A stretch of 30,165 nucleotides of DNA from JAFMIT01 sp044341215 (lineage in GTDB: Bacteria; Actinomycetota; Actinomycetes; S36-B12; UBA5976), in NCBI GenBank assembly GCA_044341215.1, contig JBIISC010000014.1, positions 1-30,165 on the forward strand, in the 5' to 3' direction. Under the pieces are notes generated by a model. It had not been told where the DNA came from. It saw only the letters and a program-made list of their open reading frames with translations, and did no database searches. Each line of letters begins with the position of its first letter. The stretch's first letter is position 1. Position numbers and translations under genes: made by a program. Shown piece after piece: positions 1 through 7,769 of the stretch.

Positions 1-3000
1 TTAATTGGTTTTTCTAGTTCAATTAATTGATGATGTTCGACAAAACCCTTTTGCACGGCGTATTGATATAAAGCCAACTGCATATTTTCTAAAGTCTTAT
101 TCGCATTGGGTGCAGTTCCGACAGTCTTAATATCCGCGATGTAGACACCGTTGTCATTGCTAATCTCCACAATGTCGATTTGACCTTTGATGCGGAATTT
201 TTCAGTCACACCAGCTGCGTTAGTTAGTTCTAGATGGTCATCAAAATCAATTTCAGCTGCAACGAACTTGCGGCTAGTGTTTTCTCGCCAATGCAAGAAC
301 CTGCGAATACATTCAACCGCGTTCTTCTTCTCACGAGCAGCATCAAACTCAGAACCAAATTTAACTTTGTCCCATATCTGATCAATTCGAGCGGCAATAG
401 TTTCGAGTGAGTCTTCAATTTCTTTGTTGAACACTCCCTCAGCCAAAGCGTGAACGATTGAACCGAAGTTCATTGCGGTTGAAGTTGATTCCTGAGCAAA
501 CGCTCGATCTTGCATAAACCAACTTAGTGAGCAGTCATGGATTTTCTGCAATGACGATCCTCGAACATAGACCGGGCCATCAACTCGATCAATTGCTTTG
601 TCATTTTCAGTTAGTTCTACTGTTCCCCACCAACTGTCTGGATTCGCACTCGGTACATAACTTTCACCTTTGGAAGTCTTTAGGTTTGCAAGGTGGGCTA
701 AACGTGCTTCAGCTGCTTCACGCAATTCTGGAGTGACTACGTCGGAATTTTCGGTCGCAGCGATGCGCCTCAATTGGGCGACAAGGCCTTGCATTGAGTA
801 TCTGGATTCGTTGAGAATCTCGCGCGACCTTATTGCTACTGGTACTTCATTTTGAACTTGAACGTCATTTGATATCTTTTCATCAATCATGTTGGAGATG
901 AAGCGAGATGCAACCCGACCTTGTTCGGGGTCGGCTGCTGTTGAGGAGACAAACAGTTTCTCTTTTGCACGTGTTATTGCAACATAAAACAGTCTGCGTT
1001 CTTCTTCAACGATTACATGTCGCTCAATCTGTTTGGCAATTTCATCTCGAGTTAATCGCTCAGGTTCGAGTATTGAGTTTCGCCGGCGCACATCAGGCCA
1101 AGTTTCTTCATCGGCGCTGCAAATGAAAACTGCTTTCCACTCTAAACCTTTTGCGCGGTGAGCGGTCATTAGAGCCACTGCGTCAGGTTCGAATGCGCGC
1201 AGAGTTGGTTGGGCTGGGACTAAGAGGTCTTTTACTTCTGCAACAAAGGTAGAAATACCGCGAGCTTTGCCTGGAATTTTGCTTTGAGCTTTTGAAAGTT
1301 CCATCAATGTGATTACTGCGTCTAAGTCGTGGCCTGCTTGAGTTGATTGAACATCTCCCGAAAGTGCTTTGGCTCGAAGTGAATCTTTCCAAGAGGAATT
1401 GTGCCAAATATGCCAAAGCACTACATCGACTGTTTTATTGGAAAGAACTAAGTCACTGGCTTTGAATAATAGATCACGCAAGCGAATCAATTTGGTTAAT
1501 GCGAGACCGCCAACTTTTGGATCAATTAGATTCACTAGTTCTACATCCATAAGTGCGCGGGCAATAAGTTCTTCACTCCAGGTTTGGCTTTCATGGCCTC
1601 GAGTTGCATCGCGCAATTGCCGGCCCAGGTGTCTTAGGTCTGCACTATCTAATCCGCCAAGACCACTTGTTAGTAAGAAACTTGCGGTGTTTGGATTCTT
1701 CACCAGTTCGTGTGGTTTAGCCGCAACTTCTAGAGCGGTTAGTAAAACCTGAACTGCGGGCTCTTTTGCAAGTGGCAGTTCATCAAAAGTGACGTCAACC
1801 GGAATGCCAGCGCGAATCAGCGCTCGTTCGAGAATTGGAATTGAAACACTGCCAGATCTAACTAGCACAGATACATCGCTCCACAGTAAATCTTCAGTGG
1901 TAACTAATGCTCGGATTCTTTCGGCAACATCTTCGGCTTCGGATTCGGCAGATTCATAATTAGTAATAGCGATTGTTCCAGCTACTGAATTCTTGGTGAT
2001 TAATTCTCGGTGGGCCTGTTTATCTATTCCTGGAATTTCAGTGGAGTTGTTTCGTTTAATTAGTTGAGCGGCGGCAGCGCGAATGGTTTCGCCAAATCTG
2101 CGAGTGACAAGTAATGGCACGACCTTTGGTTCTGCAAATGTGTTCATAAAGCCAAAATCTTTTGTGAAGTTTAAAACTGCACGCGAATCAGCTCCCCGAA
2201 AGCCGTAAATAGATTGATCTGGGTCACCTACTGCTATTAAGCAGGAATCTGAAGCAATTAGGTTCTGCAGAATTTCAACTTGGAGTGGGTCTGTATCTTG
2301 ATATTCATCCACCACAACAACCCGGTAGCGTTTTTGGAGTGCAGCTGCTGCGGTTTGGGTTTTAGTAATTTCTAACGCTTTGACAATTAATTCGTTGTAA
2401 TCAGTTAGAACTAGTTCGTCAAGATTGCCAAGATATTTGTCGAGCAATTTTGCAACTGCAGTCCACTCTTCATTTCCAACAGCTAGCTTTGCAAGATCGT
2501 GTTGGTCAAGATTGAGTGATCGGGCGCGAGCCATTGCGTTTCGAAGTTCAACACTCATTGCTCTAGTTTTAATTGCCTGATCTAAAACTGCTGGCCAACC
2601 GATTGAATTTTCGTCAAGTGACTCATCGATATTTGCTTGCACCAGTTCTCTAACTACAAGCTCTTGCTCTGGTGCACTCATTAGTTTTAGTTCTGTGATG
2701 TCGTCATCAGAAAACTCTCGGACAATTGAAAGTGCTAGTGCATGCAAAGTGCTAACTGCGGGTAGTTTTCCCGATCCAACTCGAGCCACAATTCGATCTC
2801 GGATCTCTTCGGCTGCTTGGCGTGCAAAAGTTAAAACCAAAATCTCACTAGCCTGAATTTCGCCTTCATTGATGATGCGAACAACTGTTTCGGTGAGAGT
2901 GGCAGTTTTTCCAGTTCCAGGTCCGGCAAGCACTAAAAGCGCGCCATGGCGATGGTTGGCAACTACTTCTTGAAATTCGTCTAGATCTTTAGCCACTGCT

Positions 3001-3077
3001 GGCTCTGGCGCTTTGCGCTCGAGCACCCACTTAGCAGTGGGCTTTGCAGGCTGGATGTGGCTAATTGGTGAATTCAC
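1..3077 (-). CDS. AdnA/AdnB-like ATP-dependent helicase-nuclease (partial, C-terminus off the window edge)
   Basis: This is a UvrD/PcrA-type superfamily 1A helicase fused to a RecB-like nuclease, the architecture of AdnA and AdnB, which form the actinobacterial double-strand-break resection complex. About 1025 codons are visible and the frame is still open at base 1. The family is about 1050-1100 residues, so only a short tail should be missing. Seen in order: Walker A GPGTGKT (about residues 52-58), DEYQDTDP Walker B (about 256), GDPDQSIYGFRGAD (about 287), TAHRAKGLEW (about 640), FYVAITRA (about 695). The nuclease motifs GQIDIVE, ADIKT and MQLALYQYAV lie near residues 966-1000. The GTG at 3077 is the start: an in-frame TAG lies 12 bases upstream, and TAGTTT ends six bases before it. 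The partner subunit is probably beyond the left edge. Its position as first gene of the leftward unit suggests AdnA, but I cannot separate AdnA from AdnB by sequence. Confidence 0.85.
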   Translation of the reverse strand, partial: MNSPISHIQPAKPTAKWVLERKAPEPAVAKDLDEFQEVVANHRHGALLVLAGPGTGKTATLTETVVRIINEGEIQASEILVLTFARQAAEEIRDRIVARVGSGKLPAVSTLHALALSIVREFSDDDITELKLMSAPEQELVVRELVQANIDESLDENSIGWPAVLDQAIKTRAMSVELRNAMARARSLNLDQHDLAKLAVGNEEWTAVAKLLDKYLGNLDELVLTDYNELIVKALEITKTQTAAAALQKRYRVVVVDEYQDTDPLQVEILQNLIASDSCLIAVGDPDQSIYGFRGADSRAVLNFTKDFGFMNTFAEPKVVPLLVTRRFGETIRAAAAQLIKRNNSTEIPGIDKQAHRELITKNSVAGTIAITNYESAESEAEDVAERIRALVTTEDLLWSDVSVLVRSGSVSIPILERALIRAGIPVDVTFDELPLAKEPAVQVLLTALEVAAKPHELVKNPNTASFLLTSGLGGLDSADLRHLGRQLRDATRGHESQTWSEELIARALMDVELVNLIDPKVGGLALTKLIRLRDLLFKASDLVLSNKTVDVVLWHIWHNSSWKDSLRAKALSGDVQSTQAGHDLDAVITLMELSKAQSKIPGKARGISTFVAEVKDLLVPAQPTLRAFEPDAVALMTAHRAKGLEWKAVFICSADEETWPDVRRRNSILEPERLTRDEIAKQIERHVIVEEERRLFYVAITRAKEKLFVSSTAADPEQGRVASRFISNMIDEKISNDVQVQNEVPVAIRSREILNESRYSMQGLVAQLRRIAATENSDVVTPELREAAEARLAHLANLKTSKGESYVPSANPDSWWGTVELTENDKAIDRVDGPVYVRGSSLQKIHDCSLSWFMQDRAFAQESTSTAMNFGSIVHALAEGVFNKEIEDSLETIAARIDQIWDKVKFGSEFDAAREKKNAVECIRRFLHWRENTSRKFVAAEIDFDDHLELTNAAGVTEKFRIKGQIDIVEISNDNGVYIADIKTVGTAPNANKTLENMQLALYQYAVQKGFVEHHQLIELEKPI

Positions 3078-3083
3078 AGCGCG

Positions 3084-3089
3084 AAACTA
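3084..3089 (-). promoter_or_regulatory. -10 element of the helicase-nuclease gene (leaderless start)
   Basis: TAGTTT on the minus strand, then six bases, then the GTG at 3077. The spacing puts the transcription start at or next to the start codon. No Shine-Dalgarno sequence is present. Confidence 0.55.
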
Positions 3090-3140
3090 ACTGCCCTACC
3101 TGACCCTTGAACCGATTCCCACGCACAAAATCCGTCTGTA

Positions 3141-3162
3141 TTAGGCGTGGCCCGAGGCCTAA
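3141..3162. other. Inverted repeat in the divergent intergenic region
   Basis: The arms TTAGGC (3141-3146) and GCCTAA (3157-3162) are perfect inverted repeats separated by ten bases. They lie in the 100-base gap between the divergent helicase-nuclease and membrane-protein genes, just upstream of the latter's predicted -10. It could be an operator; there is no T-run that would make it a terminator. The function is unknown. Confidence 0.4.
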
Positions 3163-3165
3163 TGG

Positions 3166-3171
3166 GAGTAT
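3166..3171 (+). promoter_or_regulatory. -10 element of the pseudokinase-flippase gene (leaderless start)
   Basis: GAGTAT ends six bases before the GTG at 3178. It is one of the weaker matches to nAnnnT. An overlapping GGGAG (3164-3168) lies nine bases before the GTG and could instead act as a ribosome binding site if transcription begins further upstream. Confidence 0.35.
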
Positions 3172-3177
3172 CTGCCC

Positions 3178-5553
3178 GTGAGCAAAGAGGCACAGCACAC
3201 CCTGGTGATCGAAGACGGGGTGATCACCCGCAGAGTGCGAAGGCCGGTAGACCTATTTAGGTTTGTCGCAGCCCTTGCCGGTATCGCATCAGTTTTAGCA
3301 GTCGCCACCATTGCCCTTTCCACCTTCAGTGGCATTGATCAAGACGTTGCTAGCTCTGCGGCAAAACTGCCAGCCATCATTGCACTTTCTTTAAGCACCA
3401 TCTCTGGTTTTGGGCAGTTCGCTCTGCCATTGGTGATTTCTTTCTCGCTATTAAATGCAAAACGTGCACGTCTACTTGGCGAGTCAATCGCTGCGTTCGT
3501 AGCAGCAACTCTTGTCATCACTTTAATGATTAATCTCGCTCGAGATTTAGGTTCGCAAGATTTTTGGTATGCAATTTCTGGAACTTTAGATAGAAGTGCA
3601 GTTCCATTGCAACCATTATTCGCTGGCGTAGTTGCATTTGTAACAGTTGCCAGACTTCGCGGACAACTAAGCACTTTCTCAACATTTATATTGGCAAGCA
3701 CTTTGATTGCAGATAGCGTCTCAGGCGGATTTACCGTGACTGCGCTTGTGGTCTCTTTGCTATCGGGTTACGCAGTTGGTTTAGCGTTTCGTTACGCCAT
3801 TGGAACTCCAACCGTTCGGCCAAAGGGATTGGAAATTGCAAAGGCTTTAGGCGAAGCAGGTATTCACCTCAGTATGTTGCGCGCGGTTGATTCAACAAAA
3901 CATGGTCGCCGCTACCAAGCAACAACCCAAGATGGGATGCGACTTTTTGTAGTTGTATTTGACCGCGACCTTGAAGGCGCTGGAATTTTGCCGCGCTGGT
4001 GGCGATCTCTTCGATTGCGCGACAGTGAAGCTCTCGGCGGATGGACAATGCGTGAAGCGGTTGAACGTTCTTCATTAATGGCTTTTGCTGCGACAAATGC
4101 CGGTGCGAAAGTTCCGGAACTACATCTTGTTCGACGAATCGGTGACGATGCATCTGTATTGGTATATGAATGGGTGGATGGGGTTTCAGGTTCTGACTTA
4201 AATGCTCAAGGCAAAAAAGTTAGTGACAAAACCCTTAAAGCTGCTTGGTCTGAAATTAAACAATTGCATGATTCAGGAATTGCCCACCGTGGAATTTCAG
4301 CTGAGCATTTGTTAATCGGCAAAAATGGTGATGTAACGATGGTTCACATCACCAGTGGCACAGTTGCAATGAGTGATTTGCAGGCCCGAATTGATATTGC
4401 AGATATGGCCATTGCATTGGCTGGACTTTCAACTCCTGCAGATGCAATTCGCATTGGTGCGAAGGTCTTAGGAAAGAACGCAATGATGTCTGCCCTACCG
4501 GCGCTGCAAAAGTTTGCGTTGAGCCAAGAAAATCGCAAGGCGCTTCGCAAGAGCAAAGAAACTCTTAGCGCTGTTCGGGAAGAAATCGCAGCTCTTTCAC
4601 CTGGCGAAGAAATCGCTCAGGTTGAAATCGAAAGAATGCAGCCGCGCAAAGCATTCACAATTGCAGCGGCCTTCGTGGCTGGATATTTATTACTCGGGCA
4701 ACTTGCAAATGTGAACCTGGTTGAGATTTTTGCAAGTGCGAATTGGCAATGGGTTGCAGTAGTTGCAATTTCAGTGTTTGTGATGTTTGTTGGATCGGCA
4801 ATGACACTTGATGGCTTTGTGCTTGAAAAATTGCCATTCAGCAGAACTCTCCAAGTGCAAATTGCTGGTGCATTCGTGACTCTTGTTTCGCCACCTGCTT
4901 TGGGCAGCGTTGCAGTAAATGGCCGTTATTTGCAACGCAGTGGGCTTAGCTCGGCTGCTACTGGTGCAACAATTGCAGTCTCCCAAGTTCTGGCATTCAT
5001 TGTCCATATCTTTTTATTGTTTGCAGCTGGTGTTGCTGCAGGTTCTGAACAAAACTTTATTTTCGAACCGCCACGAGAAGCTGTGATCGCATTTGGTGTG
5101 TTTGCGCTAATTGGAATAATTGTTTTGCCACTGCCTTTTGTTCGAAAATACATTGTTGACTTTGCTCGCCCACGCATCAGTGAAGTGTTGCCAAGATTTG
5201 TCACACTTGGTCAACGTCCTTCGAAACTTGTAGTTGGAATTTCAGGCATGATCATCATGAACGTTTCGCTTTGCATTGCATTGGTCGCTGCAGTTCGTGC
5301 CTTTGATGGCTCTGGCAGTTGGGCAGCAATCTCGCTGGTCTATCTCGCAGGTTCCACAATCGGTATGGCTGCACCTACCCCGGGCGGCATCGGTGCAATG
5401 GAAACCGTAATGACCGCAGGTCTAGTTGCCGCTGGGGTGGATGCTGGAATCGCCCTCTCAGCAGTTTTGCTTTACCGGCTACTCTCATTTTGGCTGCCAG
5501 CTATCCCAGGATGGCTGGCCTTCCGCCAGCTAATTAAGCGGGAATTGCTGTAA
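3178..5553 (+). CDS. Membrane protein: N-terminal TM segments, degenerate kinase-like domain, C-terminal LPG-synthase-type flippase domain
   Basis: A three-part protein of 791 residues. Residues 26-205 hold about five hydrophobic segments. Residues 230-420 resemble an aminoglycoside-phosphotransferase/protein-kinase fold, with an acidic VLVYEWVDG hinge-like strand and a catalytic-loop-like AHRGISAEHLLI (369-380). Residues 490-791 form the lysylphosphatidylglycerol-synthase transmembrane/YbhN-like domain (UPF0104 type), with about seven helices and the typical PTPGGIGAMET loop (734-744). In the kinase-like part the three residues expected to be Asp, Asn and Asp (HRDxxxxN, DFG) appear to be G372, H377 and H390, so catalysis is unlikely. 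UPF0104 domains are linked to lipid or lipid-linked-sugar translocation; the substrate here is unknown. The gene stands alone, divergent from the helicase-nuclease and 57 bases before moeZ. Confidence 0.75.
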   Translation: MSKEAQHTLVIEDGVITRRVRRPVDLFRFVAALAGIASVLAVATIALSTFSGIDQDVASSAAKLPAIIALSLSTISGFGQFALPLVISFSLLNAKRARLLGESIAAFVAATLVITLMINLARDLGSQDFWYAISGTLDRSAVPLQPLFAGVVAFVTVARLRGQLSTFSTFILASTLIADSVSGGFTVTALVVSLLSGYAVGLAFRYAIGTPTVRPKGLEIAKALGEAGIHLSMLRAVDSTKHGRRYQATTQDGMRLFVVVFDRDLEGAGILPRWWRSLRLRDSEALGGWTMREAVERSSLMAFAATNAGAKVPELHLVRRIGDDASVLVYEWVDGVSGSDLNAQGKKVSDKTLKAAWSEIKQLHDSGIAHRGISAEHLLIGKNGDVTMVHITSGTVAMSDLQARIDIADMAIALAGLSTPADAIRIGAKVLGKNAMMSALPALQKFALSQENRKALRKSKETLSAVREEIAALSPGEEIAQVEIERMQPRKAFTIAAAFVAGYLLLGQLANVNLVEIFASANWQWVAVVAISVFVMFVGSAMTLDGFVLEKLPFSRTLQVQIAGAFVTLVSPPALGSVAVNGRYLQRSGLSSAATGATIAVSQVLAFIVHIFLLFAAGVAAGSEQNFIFEPPREAVIAFGVFALIGIIVLPLPFVRKYIVDFARPRISEVLPRFVTLGQRPSKLVVGISGMIIMNVSLCIALVAAVRAFDGSGSWAAISLVYLAGSTIGMAAPTPGGIGAMETVMTAGLVAAGVDAGIALSAVLLYRLLSFWLPAIPGWLAFRQLIKRELL

Positions 5554-5610
5554 TTGAAAGTTCAATAAACTTAACCCCTGCATCAGTTTTGATGTGAATA
5601 AGGAGTATTT

Positions 5611-6801
5611 GTGAGTTTGCCACCACTAGTTGAACCAGCAGAATCTTTAACTGTTGAGGAAGTAGTTCGCTATAGCCGCCACTTGATCATTCCTGAATAC
5701 GGAATGGCTGGACAAAAGCGTTTGAAGAACGCAAAGGTTTTGTGTGTTGGTGCAGGTGGACTTGGCTCGCCAGCTTTGATGTATTTAGCTGCAGCTGGTG
5801 TTGGAACTTTAGGGATTGTGGAATTCGACACAGTTGATGTTTCAAATCTACAACGTCAAATCATTCACGGTCAAAGCGATATCGGAAAATCAAAAGCCGA
5901 GAGTGCTCGCGAAACTGTTCGCGAAATTAATCCGCTAATCAATGTGAACCTTCACGAAGTTCGTTTGGATTCTTCAAATGTAATGGACTTGTTTTCACAT
6001 TATGATTTAATTGTTGATGGCACTGACAACTTTGCAACTCGTTATTTAGTTAACGATGCAGCAGTGCTACTTGGAAAGCCATACATCTGGGGTTCGATTT
6101 ATCGCTTCGAAGGTCAAGCATCAGTGTTTTGGTCTGAATACGGCCCTTGCTACCGCTGCTTATATCCAGAACCACCACCTCCAGGAATGGTTCCTTCTTG
6201 TGCAGAAGGTGGCGTACTTGGTGTGCTTTGCGCCTCCATTGGATCAATTCAAGTAACCGAAGCGATTAAAGTTTTAACTGGAATTGGTGATCCACTAGTT
6301 GGTCGCTTAATGACATATGACGCATTGGAAATGAGCTACCGCACATTAAAGATTCGTAAAGATCCAAACTGTGCACTTTGTGGACCGAATCCAACAGTTA
6401 CAGAATTAATTGATTACGAAGCTTTCTGCGGTTCCATTAGTGTTGAAGCAGCTGATGCTGCAGCTGGAAGCACCATCACAGCAACCGACCTAAAACAAAA
6501 GCTTGATGAACGGGCTGCAGGTAAACGTGACTTCTTGCTAGTTGATGTTCGCGAGCCAGGTGAATACGAAATTGTGAATATTCCTGGTGCGATTTTGATT
6601 CCAAAGGGTCGGATTCTCGACGGTAGTGCACTGGCAGAAATGCCGCATGACAAACCAATCATCTTGCACTGCAAGAGTGGGGTTCGATCTGCTGAATGTT
6701 TGGCTGCACTCAAGGGAGCGGGATTTGCCGATGCAACTCACGTTGCTGGCGGTGTGCTGGCTTGGGTTAATCAAGTTGAGCCTGAAAAGCCAACTTACTA
6801 A
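5611..6801 (+). CDS. moeZ: MoeZ: MoeB/ThiF-type adenylyltransferase fused to rhodanese sulfurtransferase
   Basis: 396 residues, the usual MoeZ length. The enzyme adenylates the C-terminal glycine of small sulfur carriers (MoaD-like, CysO) and then transfers sulfur from its rhodanese domain to make the thiocarboxylate used for molybdopterin and cysteine synthesis. Visible: nucleotide-binding GAGGLGSP (47-54), the E1-like Cys197 in PSCAEGGVLG, structural zinc cysteines in CYRC (180, 183) and CALC (254, 257), and a rhodanese domain from about residue 290 with the active loop CKSGVRS at Cys354. The GTG start has a strong AAGGAG site, so this mRNA has a leader; TAAACT at 5566-5571 is a possible -10. 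No sulfur carrier is encoded in the window, but moeA lies at 22248-23489. The order moeZ-TetR-DUF3107-DEAD helicase matches M. tuberculosis Rv3206c-Rv3211. Confidence 0.95.
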   Translation: MSLPPLVEPAESLTVEEVVRYSRHLIIPEYGMAGQKRLKNAKVLCVGAGGLGSPALMYLAAAGVGTLGIVEFDTVDVSNLQRQIIHGQSDIGKSKAESARETVREINPLINVNLHEVRLDSSNVMDLFSHYDLIVDGTDNFATRYLVNDAAVLLGKPYIWGSIYRFEGQASVFWSEYGPCYRCLYPEPPPPGMVPSCAEGGVLGVLCASIGSIQVTEAIKVLTGIGDPLVGRLMTYDALEMSYRTLKIRKDPNCALCGPNPTVTELIDYEAFCGSISVEAADAAAGSTITATDLKQKLDERAAGKRDFLLVDVREPGEYEIVNIPGAILIPKGRILDGSALAEMPHDKPIILHCKSGVRSAECLAALKGAGFADATHVAGGVLAWVNQVEPEKPTY

Positions 6802-6841
6802 CAGGCCAACCGCTAACAGCACTACTTACTAACAGGCCAAC
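6793..6841. repeat. 18-bp direct repeat spanning the moeZ stop codon
   Basis: The 18-base unit ACTTACTAACAGGCCAAC occurs exactly at 6793-6810 and again at 6824-6841, a period of 31 bases. The first copy contains the moeZ TAA. The second lies 36 bases before the TetR -10 hexamer. It could be a recent tandem duplication at the gene end or a pair of regulator sites; the unit itself is not an obvious palindrome. Confidence 0.8.
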
Positions 6842-6876
6842 TTGCTCTCAGGCGCTCTCAAAATCAGCCCTCGGAC

Positions 6877-6882
6877 TAGTCT
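6877..6882 (+). promoter_or_regulatory. -10 element of the TetR gene (leaderless start)
   Basis: TAGTCT ends six bases before the ATG at 6889. There is no Shine-Dalgarno sequence between it and the start. Confidence 0.55.
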
Positions 6883-6888
6883 TGGCCC

Positions 6889-7530
6889 ATGACCAATATG
6901 CCCGAACCTAGTCGTGGGGTGCGTTTATCGAAGAATGAGCGTCGGGCGCTCTTAATCAGCGCTGCTCGTGAGGTTTTCGTGGCCTACGGCTACCACTCAG
7001 CGTCCATGGACGAAATTGCTGAGCGGGCAGGGGTTTCAAAGCCGGTCCTCTACCAACATTTCGAAGATGGCAAGCTGTCGCTTTACCTAGCGCTGGTCGA
7101 CATCACTGGTAAGAATCTGATTTCAAAACTACAAGAGGCTCTGGCCTCAACCGCAGATAACCGTCAGCGGGTGGCTGCCACCATCTCGGCATACTTTGAT
7201 TTCATCGAAGATCCAGATGCTGCATACCGACTAGTTTTTGAATCTGATCTCTCGAATGATCCAGTAGTTCGAGAAAAAATCGAATTCTACGAAGATGAAT
7301 GTGCAGTGCTTGTTAGCCAAGTTATTGCAGAAGACACAGGACTATCTGCCGAAGAAGCAATGATTCTTGCAATGGGACTAACTGGAATGGCAGAAACCGC
7401 TGCCCGCCGTTGGTTGCGTGAAGGAAGTCGAGTTCCAAAACGTATGGCAGTAAATCTTGTAAGCCGACTCGCATGGCGCGGAATCTCTGGTGTGCCGCGC
7501 GCATCACATGCTCTACCTGAGACTGATTAG
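6889..7530 (+). CDS. TetR-family transcriptional regulator (Rv3208-like)
   Basis: 213 residues. The N-terminal helix-turn-helix is clear: RRALLISAAREVFVAYGYHSA, then SMDEIAERAGVSKPVLYQHF (about residues 18-60), the standard TetR_N layout. The C-terminal ligand-binding half is less conserved. The gene sits between moeZ and the DUF3107 gene, as the TetR gene Rv3208 does in mycobacteria, so orthology is likely. A second in-frame ATG is three codons downstream, but the -10 spacing favours the first. The ligand and targets are unknown. No inducible efflux or catabolic gene sits beside it, so it may control its own cluster or distant genes. Confidence 0.9.
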   Translation: MTNMPEPSRGVRLSKNERRALLISAAREVFVAYGYHSASMDEIAERAGVSKPVLYQHFEDGKLSLYLALVDITGKNLISKLQEALASTADNRQRVAATISAYFDFIEDPDAAYRLVFESDLSNDPVVREKIEFYEDECAVLVSQVIAEDTGLSAEEAMILAMGLTGMAETAARRWLREGSRVPKRMAVNLVSRLAWRGISGVPRASHALPETD

Positions 7531-7544
7531 AAATAGGAAAATAA

Positions 7545-7760
7545 ATGGAAATCCGTATTGGTGTTCAACATTCAAACCGCGAAATCGTGCTTGAATCAAA
7601 TATTTCAGCAACTGAAGTTCGCAAACTTGTCGACAGTGCACTTGCAAAACCAGAAGCATTAGTTTTGGAAGATGAAAAAGGTCGCACAGTGATTGTGCCG
7701 GCAGGCGTATTGGCTTATGTAGATATTGCCGCATCTGACGTGCGCAAAGTCGGATTCTAA
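7545..7760 (+). CDS. DUF3107 small conserved protein (TB9.4/Rv3208A-like)
   Basis: 71 residues, matching the size of the actinobacterial DUF3107 family. It begins MEIRIGVQHSNREIVLESN and ends in a VPAGVLAYVDI strand region followed by VGF, as family members do. There is no membrane segment and no catalytic motif. An AGGA-type ribosome binding site lies about eight bases before the ATG. The gene starts 14 bases after the TetR stop and is probably co-transcribed with it. The biochemical function of the family is not known to me; the call rests on sequence and on the conserved neighbourhood. Confidence 0.88.
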   Translation: MEIRIGVQHSNREIVLESNISATEVRKLVDSALAKPEALVLEDEKGRTVIVPAGVLAYVDIAASDVRKVGF

Positions 7761-7769
7761 GAATTTATC

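Noticed and set aside
1369..1752. A 127-codon plus-strand open frame inside the helicase-nuclease gene.
   Set aside because: The minus-strand reading carries continuous helicase motifs through this region; the plus-strand translation has no recognisable domain.
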